NCBI GenBank assembly: GCA_964409695.1
Contig: CAYPDX010000006.1
Location: forward strand, 1-42,307
Source of the DNA: JABDAD01 sp964409695
Lineage (GTDB): Bacteria > Pseudomonadota > Alphaproteobacteria > Rickettsiales > Rickettsiaceae
Direction of reading: 5' to 3'
DNA length: 42,307 nt
The position numbers and the translations under genes are program-made. A model generated the notes under the pieces. That model saw only the letters and a program-made list of their open reading frames with translations. It did not search any database and was not told the origin of the DNA. Below, one piece after another: positions 33,314 to 41,121 of the stretch (its first letter is position 1; every line of letters starts with the position of its first letter).

Positions 33314-35587
33314 ATGTTTAAAGAAATAATTAAAGAAGTGAAATGGGGGGATGCAACTCTCACACTGAAAACTGGTAAAGTTGCAAGACAGGCTGAAGGT
33401 GCCGTACTAGTTTGTATGGGTGATACAGTTATATTATGTACAGCTGTTAGTGCTAAAGAAGTGAAGCCTGGAGTCGCCTTTTTTCCTCTTACAGTACATT
33501 ACAGGGAAATGGCTTACGCTGGTGGTAAGATCCCAGGAGGATTTCGTAAAAGAGAAGGACAACCTTCAGAAAAAGAAATTTTGGTTTCAAGATTAATTGA
33601 TAGACCAATTCGCCCTCTATTTCACCCTGCATTTTTTAATGAAACACAAGTTATTTGTACAGTATTATCTCATGATCCAAAATATTGTTCAGAGATTCTT
33701 GCTTTAGTTGGTGCATCAGCTGCTATTGCTTTATCAGGTATTCCTTGCATGGATATTATTGCAGCTTCAAGAGTTGGATATATTGATGGAGAATTTGTAC
33801 TTAATCCATCATATGAAATGATTGCAAATAGTAAACTTGATTTAATAGTAGCTGGTACAGATACATCCGTAATGATGGTAGAATCAGAAGCTCATGAGCT
33901 TTCTGAAACTAAAATGTTAGAAGCTTTAGAATTTGGCCACAAAAATATGCAACCTGTTATCAAACTAATTGAAGAATTTGCTAAAGAAGCAGGTAAACCA
34001 AAATGGGAACTTCCTGAGCTTGGTATTGAAAACCTTGTTGCTGAAATTTCTAAAGATTATAGCAAAGCAATCGTTGAAGCGTTTAAAGTTACAGATAAGC
34101 AACAACGTTACCATAGAATGTCTGAAATTTTTGCTCCAATTGAAGCGAAACATGAAGAAGAATATGGTCACTTGAAATTAGAAATTGCTTTTGCAGAAGT
34201 GAAAGCAAAGGTTGTAAGAAATAGTCTTCTTGAAACCAAAATCAGAATTGATTCAAGAAAACCAGATCAAATTAGACAAATTGTTTCCGAGACAGGCATT
34301 CTTCCTCGTACCCATGGTTCAAGCTTATTTACAAGAGGTGAAACACAAGCTTTAGTTTCAACAACTCTTGGTACAGGGCAAGATGAGCAAATGTACGAAA
34401 ATCTTGATGCAGAAGGTAAAGAAAGATTCCTTCTTCACTATATTTTTCCACCATATTCCGTTAATGAAACAACTCCCTTTAGGGCTCCTGGAAGAAGAGA
34501 AATTGGGCATGGTAAACTTGCTTGGCGTGCGATTAATCCTGTGCTCCCTTCAAAAGAAGAATTTCCTTACACAGTAAGAGTTGTATCGGAAATTACTGAA
34601 TCAAATGGTTCATCTTCAATGGCAACTGTATGTGGAGCAAGTATGTCTATGATGGAAGCTGGTGTTCCTCTTAAGTCTCCAGTAGCAGGTATTGCAATGG
34701 GGCTTATCAAGGAAGGCAAGGATTTTGTCGTTCTATCAGATATTATGGCAGACGAAGATCATCTTGGTGATATGGACTTTAAGGTTGCTGGGACAGAGAA
34801 TGGTATAACGGCTCTACAAATGGATATTAAAGTTGCAGGTATTAATTTTGAGATAATGAAAATTGCTTTATCTCAAGCAAAAGAAGGTAGAATCCATATT
34901 CTTGGTAAAATGTCAGAATCTATTACAGAGCATAAAGTTGTTCTAAGTGAGCACGCGCCACAAATCGTCAAATTAAAAATTGATAAAGATAAAATTAGGG
35001 AACTAATAGGCCCAGGTGGAAAAGTTATCAAAGAAATTTGTGAAGTTAGTGGAGCAAAAATTGACATTAGCGATGATGGTATAGTCCAAGTTTCGGCTGT
35101 AGGAAAAGATAAAATTGAAATAGCTTTAGCGAGAATCAAAGCTATTACTTTCGAGCCAGAAGTTGGATCAATTTTGGATGGAACTATCCTTAAAATTCTT
35201 GAGTCAGGAGCTTTTGTAGGTATACCAGGTGGTAAAGATGGGTACTTACATATTAGCGAAATAAGCACTCAAAGAGTAGCTTCAATTGATGATCATTTGA
35301 AGGTAGGCCAGGCAGTAAAAGTAAAAATAATTGGTTCCGAAAAAGGAAAAATAAAAGTAAGTATGAAAGCTTTGTTGGGAGCGAAAGAGCCTGAAGAAGC
35401 AACTCCTGCTTCATCTGTTTCAGATTCAAACTCAGATTCGCATTCAGAAAAAAAAGAAGGGTCTGAAAAAAAAAAGGAAGTGAGGGATCATAAAAAACCT
35501 CAAAAAACATATGAAAAAAGGCGTGAAACACCTATTGAAAGTAAGGTAGAGGCGGCTACAACTAGTCAACGCAAATACTTTAATTAA
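33314..35587 (+). CDS. pnp: Polynucleotide phosphorylase
   Basis: PNPase is a 3'-5' phosphorolytic exoribonuclease of the degradosome. Two RNase PH cores are visible: the first with GGKIPGGFRKREGQPSEKEIL and RLIDRPIRPLF, the second with RTHGSSLFTRGETQAL and DIMADEDHLGDMDFKVAGT. A KH domain (about residues 553-610, IGPGGKVIKEICEVSGAKID) and an S1 domain (about 617-690, GSILDGTILKILESGAFVG) follow. The last ~65 residues are a Ser/Lys/Glu-rich tail beyond the S1 domain. I start at MFKEIIKEVKWGD, which matches the usual PNPase N-terminus and has GGA ten bases upstream; an in-frame ATG at 33302 adds MEKS. E2 starts at the base after its stop codon. Confidence 0.97.
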   Translation: MFKEIIKEVKWGDATLTLKTGKVARQAEGAVLVCMGDTVILCTAVSAKEVKPGVAFFPLTVHYREMAYAGGKIPGGFRKREGQPSEKEILVSRLIDRPIRPLFHPAFFNETQVICTVLSHDPKYCSEILALVGASAAIALSGIPCMDIIAASRVGYIDGEFVLNPSYEMIANSKLDLIVAGTDTSVMMVESEAHELSETKMLEALEFGHKNMQPVIKLIEEFAKEAGKPKWELPELGIENLVAEISKDYSKAIVEAFKVTDKQQRYHRMSEIFAPIEAKHEEEYGHLKLEIAFAEVKAKVVRNSLLETKIRIDSRKPDQIRQIVSETGILPRTHGSSLFTRGETQALVSTTLGTGQDEQMYENLDAEGKERFLLHYIFPPYSVNETTPFRAPGRREIGHGKLAWRAINPVLPSKEEFPYTVRVVSEITESNGSSSMATVCGASMSMMEAGVPLKSPVAGIAMGLIKEGKDFVVLSDIMADEDHLGDMDFKVAGTENGITALQMDIKVAGINFEIMKIALSQAKEGRIHILGKMSESITEHKVVLSEHAPQIVKLKIDKDKIRELIGPGGKVIKEICEVSGAKIDISDDGIVQVSAVGKDKIEIALARIKAITFEPEVGSILDGTILKILESGAFVGIPGGKDGYLHISEISTQRVASIDDHLKVGQAVKVKIIGSEKGKIKVSMKALLGAKEPEEATPASSVSDSNSDSHSEKKEGSEKKKEVRDHKKPQKTYEKRRETPIESKVEAATTSQRKYFN

Positions 35588-35709
35588 GTTCTGAAACTCC
35601 GTTTCTAGAAGCGATTACTGCGAGATCGAAAGATGATCACTTATGAAAAATAAGCTGCGCTCTTTCGACTCTCGAATCTCATCTATAAATCTCAATTTTA
35701 GAGTTTAAC
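35588..35709 (+). repeat. Family E palindrome, copy E2
   Basis: It begins immediately after the pnp stop with GTTCTGAAACTCCGTTTCTA and ends GAGTTTAAC. The apex is CAC-T-TA (35638-35643), loop TGAAAAA, TA-A-G (35651-35654), so the variable pair is T-A; CTGCGCTC follows. It shares with E1 the stretch from TTTCTAGAAGCGATTACTGC through GAGATCGAAAGATG and CACTTATGAA, and the right-arm CTCTTTCGACTC. Confidence 0.87.
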
Positions 35710-35754
35710 AGAGAATTCAATTGCAAATGTATAATAAATAATCCTGATGAATAT

Positions 35755-36120
35755 ATGAAAGCAGAAATAACATTAGATACAGATGAAAAACTCAAGGACT
35801 TTATCATAAAATGTCTTGAGGATAAGAAAGCAGAAAATATTTCTGTTATAGATCTAGGTGAAGCTAGTTCTTTGGCGAGATATTTTATCATAGCAAGCGG
35901 AAAATCTTCAAAAAATGTCTCTTCAATGGCTGATTTTGTAAGTATAGAAGTTAGAAATAACAGCAATTTAAATGTTGGAATTGAAGGCCTCAGAGATGCA
36001 CAATGGGTTTTAGTGGATTGTGGTGATGTTATTGTCCATATATTTCACCCAGAAGCTAGGGAAATATTTAGACTGGAAGATCTATGGAAGAAAAGGATTA
36101 ACTCTCGCGATAATACTTAA
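35755..36120 (+). CDS. rsfS: RsfS/Iojap-family ribosome silencing factor
   Basis: RsfS binds L14 on the large subunit and blocks subunit joining in slow growth. The family blocks are VIDLGEASSLARYFIIASGKS (read as VIDLGEASSLARYF, then IIASGKSS; about residues 36-56), EGLRDAQWVLVDCGDVIVHI (about 78-97) and HPEAREIFRLEDLW. The length is 121 residues, typical for the family. It follows pnp on the same strand across E2. Confidence 0.95.
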   Translation: MKAEITLDTDEKLKDFIIKCLEDKKAENISVIDLGEASSLARYFIIASGKSSKNVSSMADFVSIEVRNNSNLNVGIEGLRDAQWVLVDCGDVIVHIFHPEAREIFRLEDLWKKRINSRDNT

Positions 36121-36176
36121 GCTTTATTAATCAACTTGATATTATGTAATGCTAGAAATGAAGAGAGAAAATTAGT

Positions 36177-36311
36177 ATGCTCGTATCAAGAGCAATCAAT
36201 AAAGAATTGGAAATAATAGAGTGTCAATTAAAGTCAGAATACATTGATGCATCAAAAGATACTGAAAGACAGAAAGAATTGAAAGAGTGGGATCCTATAG
36301 ATGATGTTTGA
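36177..36311 (+). CDS. Tiny ORF, 44 aa, possible antitoxin-like fragment
   Basis: A reading frame with GAGAG about ten bases upstream encodes MLVSRAINKELEIIECQLKS followed by EYIDASKDTERQKELKEWDP and IDDV. The pattern of an acidic helix then DxERQxExxEWD resembles the C-termini of small type II antitoxins (RHH/MazE-like), which end in LxxxYxxAAxDPERxxExxEW-type sequences. It lacks any DNA-binding N-terminus, and no toxin follows, so it may be a remnant. Antitoxin identity is a guess from the look of the sequence. The gap on either side (36121-36176, 36312-36354) holds nothing else. Confidence 0.35.
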   Translation: MLVSRAINKELEIIECQLKSEYIDASKDTERQKELKEWDPIDDV

Positions 36312-36354
36312 TATAGTACCAATTCTCTAATTTAAAAATGAGAATTAGTGCCGT

Positions 36355-36981
36355 TCAAGCTCTCTTTAAAGCTTCTAAGTCTCCGGTTGCAATTGCGGTC
36401 AAATTTTTGGTAATTTTTTCAATCGGCCAGTCCCACCATGCAAGTTGCAAGAGAAATTCTATTGTTTTATCATCATATCTCTTGCGAATAAGTTTGGCCG
36501 GGTTGCCACCAACAATAGAATAAGGTTCAACATTCTTTGTAACTAGAGCGTGAGCTCCAATTACAGCTCCATCTCCTATTTTAACTCCTGGCATAAAAGT
36601 TGCTGAATTACCAATCCATACATCATTGCCAATTTCGGTATCTCCTTTACAAAAAGCATTGAGTGGTGTGTTAGCCCAGGATTTGCCAAATACTTTAAAC
36701 GGATAAGTTGATACGCCATCTAGAGAATGATTCGCTACATTCATTATAAAACGGGCTCCCATAGCAATTTGACAAAATTTTCCAATGATAAGCTTATCAT
36801 TCATGAACTCCATTAAGTAGAGTACATTTTTTTCAAAATTATAAATATCATCTGTATCATCATAATAAGTGTAATCACCAACTATGATTTGTGGATTTGT
36901 TATGATATTCTTTAAATAGCAAGTTCTAGTAACCCCAGCAATTGGGTGTAGAGTATTTGGATCTGGATGGATGTTTGTCAT
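36355..36981 (-). CDS. Vat/XAT-type hexapeptide acetyltransferase
   Basis: This is a left-handed beta-helix acetyltransferase of the xenobiotic (streptogramin A/chloramphenicol) acetyltransferase group. Diagnostic blocks are IITNPQIIVGDYTYYDD, LIIGKFCQIAMGARFIMN, the catalytic-His stretch VANHSLDGVSTYPF, GDTEIGNDVWIGNSATFMPG, GDGAVIGAHALVTKNVEPYS, VGGNPAKLIRKRYDD and WWDWPIEKI. I start at MTNIHPDPNTLHPI, where relatives begin; an upstream in-frame ATG at 37020 adds a hydrophobic stretch. The 208 residues are complete. Whether it modifies an antibiotic or another small acceptor cannot be told from sequence. It lies in a gene-poor stretch between rsfS and rpsL. Confidence 0.88.
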   Translation of the reverse strand: MTNIHPDPNTLHPIAGVTRTCYLKNIITNPQIIVGDYTYYDDTDDIYNFEKNVLYLMEFMNDKLIIGKFCQIAMGARFIMNVANHSLDGVSTYPFKVFGKSWANTPLNAFCKGDTEIGNDVWIGNSATFMPGVKIGDGAVIGAHALVTKNVEPYSIVGGNPAKLIRKRYDDKTIEFLLQLAWWDWPIEKITKNLTAIATGDLEALKRA

Positions 36982-37138
36982 AAGGATAATTTGTATAATC
37001 ATACGGATCATAGCTTTCAAGACAAGATATTTCCATATATATTTTTATACAAATCATTGACTTGAATTTTGAACATCTTATCATGTCATCATAATTGAAC
37101 AAAGTGTCCACATTAGTAAAGATAATGCTCGTAAATTT

Positions 37139-37345
37139 ATGCCTCCTCGTTATCACGAAAGCGGTGTAAGATTGCATACTATGTCTTATAAAGAAGCTGC
37201 GCCATGGACGTTCTGTCCTAATAAAAATTTATTTTTAGAAGTTTTTTATGCTAATATGTGCACGGGCGATGTTAACGGTTATAAGGAGTTTCATGCTAAT
37301 TCATCAGGAGCGGTTAAAGCAGAGGATGCTGCTCCAGATTCATAA
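37139..37345 (+). CDS. Orphan ORF of unknown function, possibly a fragment
   Basis: The frame is open from about 37073 without a start codon; the first ATG is at 37139 (68 codons, MPPRYHESGVRLHTM...). The product has blocks such as APWTFCPNKNLFLEVFYANM and TGDVNGYKEF that look like real protein (aromatic and Cys content, no low complexity), but I recognise no family. The missing start of the open frame suggests a truncated gene. Its 3' end overlaps, on the other strand, the end of the ABC-transporter pseudogene. Confidence 0.4.
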   Translation: MPPRYHESGVRLHTMSYKEAAPWTFCPNKNLFLEVFYANMCTGDVNGYKEFHANSSGAVKAEDAAPDS

Positions 37346-37875
37346 TATTTCTATTATTTTTTATCTCTCTAACGAGAGATTCATATAATATTCTTTCCTC
37401 AGTGATATTAAAAAGTCTTAGAATTAGGTTTACAAAAGTAGATTTACCACTTCCTGAATACCCAACAAGTCCAACTTTTTGTTCTGGTTCTATTATTATA
37501 GATTTATCCTGGAATAATAGGGTAGAGCCTCTATAAAGAAATTTTACTTTAACGTATGTTATTTCGCCTTTTGTGATTTTAATCCTTTTGCATTCGGTTT
37601 GTCTTCAATCTCAAGAGGCGATAATGCAATACGGAGATCTTGTTCGATATCTCTTGTAGTTTCAGAAAAATTTAATATGTCTTCTGATAGAGGCCAAAGA
37701 ATATTTATAATAGAAATATTGATTGTTGAAATTAGCGCAAAATCTTTGTGAATGCGCCATCATTCTTTTCATCATTACATCGCCAATATATTACTTGAAC
37801 CATGAATAAAGATATGTTTTTGTTATTAGTTAATTGTAGATTTTGTGAACCCAAATAAAGTAGTTGCATTTTTTG
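37314..37875 (-). pseudogene. Remnant of an ABC exporter (fused permease-ATPase)
   Basis: The minus strand encodes pieces of one ABC exporter in different frames. First comes the end of the membrane domain (KDFALISTINISIINILWPL, then SEDILNFSETTRDIEQDLRI and SPLEIEDKPNAKG). A lost A in a TTAAAATC run then shifts the frame to KITKGEITYVKVKFLYRGS, followed by the Walker A region EPEQKVGLVGYSGSGKSTF and VNLILRLF. No coherent start exists. More shifts or stops lie upstream of KDFALIS, and after VNLILRLF the similarity stops, so the signature, Walker B and H-loop are gone. It is a dead gene in the process of erosion. Confidence 0.85.
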
Positions 37876-37892
37876 AAGAAATTCTTTATTTT
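37864..37892 (+). promoter_or_regulatory. Possible promoter of the str operon
   Basis: TTGCAT, a 17-base spacer and TATTTT lie about 80-110 bases before the rpsL ATG. Between the promoter and the gene are a small GGC/GCC hairpin and an AAGGAG ribosome site. It overlaps the decayed ABC gene. Confidence 0.35.
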
Positions 37893-37972
37893 AGCGAATC
37901 ACGAAATTCCGCGGTGGCTTTGCCCTGCTTTTAGAAAAAATATAAGTATTTAGAACTAAGGAGTTAACATTA

Positions 37973-38344
37973 ATGCCGACGAATAATCAGTTAGTTAGGT
38001 TTGGGCGTAGTCCTAAAATTAGAAAAACAAAATCACCAGCTTTAATGGGAAATCCATTTGCTAAAGGTGTATGTGTTGTTGTAAAAACTGTTACACCAAA
38101 GAAGCCAAACTCAGCTCTTCGTAAAATGGCGAGGGTGAAGCTTAGTAATGGTAGCTATGTGAATGCATATATTCCAGGCGAAGGCCATAATTTGCAAGAG
38201 CACTCAGCTGTTTTGGTTAGAGGTGGTAGGGTTCCTGATCTACCGGGTGTACGTTATCACATAGTTCGTGGAGCTTATGATACTCAAGGTGTTAAAAACC
38301 GTAAACAAGCCCGTTCTAAGTACGGTGCTAAACGTCCTAAATAA
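37973..38344 (+). CDS. rpsL: Ribosomal protein S12
   Basis: S12 is the decoding-centre protein of the small subunit. The blocks TPKKPNSALRKMARVKLSNG (about residues 41-60), GEGHNLQEHSAVLVRGGRV and PDLPGVRYHIVRGAYD are diagnostic. Residue 88 is Pro where E. coli has Lys (the K87/K88 position of streptomycin phenotypes); from memory, Rickettsia S12 also has VPDLPGV. The 123-residue length is normal. AAGGAG lies nine bases upstream of the ATG. It is first in the str operon, 13 bases ahead of rpsG. Confidence 0.98.
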   Translation: MPTNNQLVRFGRSPKIRKTKSPALMGNPFAKGVCVVVKTVTPKKPNSALRKMARVKLSNGSYVNAYIPGEGHNLQEHSAVLVRGGRVPDLPGVRYHIVRGAYDTQGVKNRKQARSKYGAKRPK

Positions 38345-38357
38345 TTAAGAGGTAAGA

Positions 38358-38843
38358 ATGTCTAGACGTCATCGTGCTGTAAAAAGAGAAGTAGTTTCGG
38401 ATGTTAAATTTGGCAGCCCTCTTTTAAGCAGATTTATAAATAAAGTTATGCAACGTGGCAAAAGGTCAATTGCAGAAAAAATCGTATATGGTGCTCTTGA
38501 GAAAATCAAGAATAAGCATAAAACAGAACCTTTCGACATTTTCAATGAAGCTGTTAGAAATGTAAGGCCTGCTCTTGAAGTTGTTTCTGTAAGGGTTGGT
38601 GGTGCAAACTACCAGGTTCCTTCAGTTGTTTCTGATGATAGAGCCTATGCGCTATCGGCTAGGTGGCTTATTGCTGCTGCAACTAATAGATCAGAGCTTA
38701 CTATGGAAGATAAGCTTGCTGGTGAGTTTTTTGATGCGGCAAGCGGTAAAGGCGGCGCTGTAAAGAAGAGAGATGATACACATCGTATGGCAGAAGCTAA
38801 TAAGGCTTTTGCGCATTTAAATCCAAAAAAGATGAAGAGTTAA
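38358..38843 (+). CDS. rpsG: Ribosomal protein S7
   Basis: S7 nucleates the 30S head and contacts E-site tRNA. It opens MSRRHRAVKREV and carries the SPLLSRFINKVMQRGKRSIA block, NVRPALEVVSVRVGGANYQV, the ALSARWLIAAATNRSE helix and a C-terminal DDTHRMAEANKAFAH. It is 161 residues, a few longer than the usual 156 because of the AASGKGGAVKKRDD region and tail. It is tightly packed in the str operon, with only three bases before fusA. Confidence 0.98.
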   Translation: MSRRHRAVKREVVSDVKFGSPLLSRFINKVMQRGKRSIAEKIVYGALEKIKNKHKTEPFDIFNEAVRNVRPALEVVSVRVGGANYQVPSVVSDDRAYALSARWLIAAATNRSELTMEDKLAGEFFDAASGKGGAVKKRDDTHRMAEANKAFAHLNPKKMKS

Positions 38844-38846
38844 CGC

Positions 38847-40913
38847 ATGTCTAAAGAATTAGCTGATATTAGAAATATAGGTATTTGCGCGCATATTGAC
38901 GCTGGTAAAACCACGACAACAGAACGTATATTATATTATACCGGAAAATCATATAAAATAGGTGAAGTGCACGAAGGCGGCGCTACTATGGATTGGATGG
39001 AGCAAGAGCAAGAAAGAGGTATTACAATTACTTCTGCTGCTACAACTTGCTACTGGAATAATAAATGTATCAATATTATCGACACTCCAGGTCACGTAGA
39101 CTTTACTATTGAAGTTGAAAGATCGCTGAGAGTTTTAGATGGCGCAGTAGCTGTTTTTGATGGTGTAGCAGGTGTAGAGCCTCAGTCAGAAACTGTATGG
39201 AGACAAGCGGATAAATATTCAGTTCCTCGTATTTGTTTTGTAAATAAAATGGATAGGATGGGAGCTAATTTCTATAGATGTGTTGATATGATTATTGACC
39301 GTCTTGGCGCTACTCCTCTTGTTATTCAGCTTCCTGTTGGAATTGAAGAGCATTTTAGAGGTGTTGTTGACTTAGTAAAAATGAAAGCAATCATTTGGAA
39401 AGATGAGGCATTAGGTGCAGAATTCTCTTATGAAGAAATTCCTGATGATCTAAAAAAACAAGCTGCAGAATATCGTGCTAAACTTGTGGATACAGCTGTT
39501 GAAGCTGATGACGAGATGCTTGAGAAATATTTAGGCGGCGCTGAACTAACCGAAGATGAGCTAAAATCATGTATCAGAAAAGGTACAATTGGAGCAAAAT
39601 TTGTTCCAGTATTATGCGGAAGCGCATTTAAAAATAAAGGCGTTCAGCCTTTGCTTGATGCTGTCGTAGACTTTTTGCCTTCGCCTCTTGATATTGGTTC
39701 AGTTAAAGCTCTTGACTCCAAAACAAACGAAGAAATAACACGTAAAACTACAGAGAAAGAACCTTTTGCTGCTCTTGCGTTTAAAGTTATGAATGATCCA
39801 TTTGTTGGTTCTTTGACATTTGTTAGAATCTATTCTGGCAAGTTAACCGCTGGTATGACGGTTGTAAATACAGTGAAAGATCAGAAGGAGAGAGTCGGTC
39901 GTATGCTTCAAATGCATGCTAATGATAGAGAAGATATTAAAGAAGCAAAGGCTGGTGATATCGTGGCCCTCGCTGGTCTTAAGAATACTACAACTGGTGA
40001 AACTCTATGCTCTCAAGATAATCTGATTGTTTTAGAAAGAATGGAATTTCCAGATCCAGTTATTGAGCTTGCGGTTGAGCCAAAAACTACTGCTGATCAA
40101 GAGAAAATGTCTCTTGCTCTTTCAAGGCTTGCGGCTGAGGATCCTTCATTTAGAGTGTCCTCTGACTATGAGACTGGTCAAACGGTTATCAAAGGTATGG
40201 GTGAACTACACCTTGAGATTATTATCGATCGTATGCGTCGTGAATTTAAGGTAGAAGCAAATGTTGGTGCTCCTCAAGTTGCCTACAGAGAAACAATAAC
40301 AAAATCTACTGAGATTGACTATACTCATAAAAAACAATCAGGTGGTGCTGGTCAATTTGCTAGAGTTAAGCTTATATTTGAGCCTCTTGCAGCTGGTTCT
40401 GGTTTTGTATTTGAGAGTAAAATTGTTGGTGGTGCTATTCCTAGAGAATTCATACCAGGTGTTGAAAAAGGCCTAAATAATATTAAAGAAACCGGTATTG
40501 TGGCTGGTTATCCTTTGATTGATTTTAAAGCTACTCTTATCGATGGTGCTTACCATGATGTTGACTCAAGCGTTTTAGCTTTTGAAATAGCTGCAAAGAC
40601 AGCGTTTAAAGAAGGAATGGTAAGAGCTGATCCAAAAATTTTAGAACCTATAATGGCTGTTGAAGTTGTTACGGCTGATGAATATATGGGAGATATTATT
40701 GGTGATCTTAATAGCCGTAGAGGTCAAATGCAAAGCATGGAGCCAAGAGGTAATGCTCAGGTGATTAAAGCTCATGTGCCTTTAGCTGAGATGTTTGGTT
40801 ACGTGAACACATTAAGGTCTTTGTCGCAAGGTAGAGCACAATATACAATGATTTTTGCTCATTATGATCAAGTTCCTCAGCATGTGGCTGAAGGGATAAA
40901 AGCCAAAAAATAA
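38847..40913 (+). CDS. fusA: Elongation factor G
   Basis: EF-G is the GTPase that drives translocation and, with RRF, ribosome recycling. G1 is AHIDAGKTTTTER (about residues 16-28), the switch region is QERGITITSAATT, G3 is DTPGHVDFTIEVERS, and G4 is NKMDRMGANF. Domains II-V follow, with GMGELHLEIIIDRMRREFKV, GAIPREFIPGVEKG and SRRGQMQSMEPRG recognisable. The length is 688 residues. E4 starts three bases after its stop, separating it from tuf. Confidence 0.98.
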   Translation: MSKELADIRNIGICAHIDAGKTTTTERILYYTGKSYKIGEVHEGGATMDWMEQEQERGITITSAATTCYWNNKCINIIDTPGHVDFTIEVERSLRVLDGAVAVFDGVAGVEPQSETVWRQADKYSVPRICFVNKMDRMGANFYRCVDMIIDRLGATPLVIQLPVGIEEHFRGVVDLVKMKAIIWKDEALGAEFSYEEIPDDLKKQAAEYRAKLVDTAVEADDEMLEKYLGGAELTEDELKSCIRKGTIGAKFVPVLCGSAFKNKGVQPLLDAVVDFLPSPLDIGSVKALDSKTNEEITRKTTEKEPFAALAFKVMNDPFVGSLTFVRIYSGKLTAGMTVVNTVKDQKERVGRMLQMHANDREDIKEAKAGDIVALAGLKNTTTGETLCSQDNLIVLERMEFPDPVIELAVEPKTTADQEKMSLALSRLAAEDPSFRVSSDYETGQTVIKGMGELHLEIIIDRMRREFKVEANVGAPQVAYRETITKSTEIDYTHKKQSGGAGQFARVKLIFEPLAAGSGFVFESKIVGGAIPREFIPGVEKGLNNIKETGIVAGYPLIDFKATLIDGAYHDVDSSVLAFEIAAKTAFKEGMVRADPKILEPIMAVEVVTADEYMGDIIGDLNSRRGQMQSMEPRGNAQVIKAHVPLAEMFGYVNTLRSLSQGRAQYTMIFAHYDQVPQHVAEGIKAKK

Positions 40914-40916
40914 ACT

Positions 40917-41036
40917 AATAAGTTTTATTTCTAAATGATCCAAACGATTTTAGCGGGTCTCAGATGTGCTCACATATGAAGTATGTGCGCGCCTTCGTCC
41001 TAAAAATCATTTGTCTAATTTAATCTAAAACTTATT
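40917..41036 (+). repeat. Family E palindrome, copy E4, between fusA and tuf
   Basis: The outer arms AATAAGTTTTA (40917-40927) and TAAAACTTATT (41026-41036) are perfect; the inner arms pair with gaps (AAACGATTTTAG with CTAAAAATCATTT). The apex is CAC-A-TA (40971-40976), loop TGAAG, TA-T-G (40982-40985), so the variable pair is A-T, giving a perfect CACATA/TATGTG stem. GCGCGCC follows. Its GTCTC.GATGTGCTCAC stretch links it to E5. The rest of the fusA-tuf gap holds a TTGACA without a convincing -10. Confidence 0.87.
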
Positions 41037-41121
41037 ATTGACAGTAAATTCTGTAAAATTTTCCTTGAAGTTTTGCAGTTGAAGTTTAAATTAACAATAT
41101 ACAATCAAAGAGAGTAAGATT

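Noticed and set aside
33132..33329. Plus-strand frame between rpsO and pnp
   Set aside because: It runs through the leader hairpin and repeat P5 into the pnp start; it has no family resemblance.
36355..36981. Calling the XAT-type acetyltransferase an antibiotic-resistance gene
   Set aside because: Family membership is clear but many members have no shown resistance role; substrate cannot be inferred here.
151..41036. CRISPR array made from the repeated palindromes
   Set aside because: Copies are kilobases apart, differ in length, and lack regular spacers or cas genes.
41038..41070. TTGACA upstream of tuf as a complete promoter
   Set aside because: The -35 is perfect but there is no acceptable -10 at 16-18 bases, so I did not list it.
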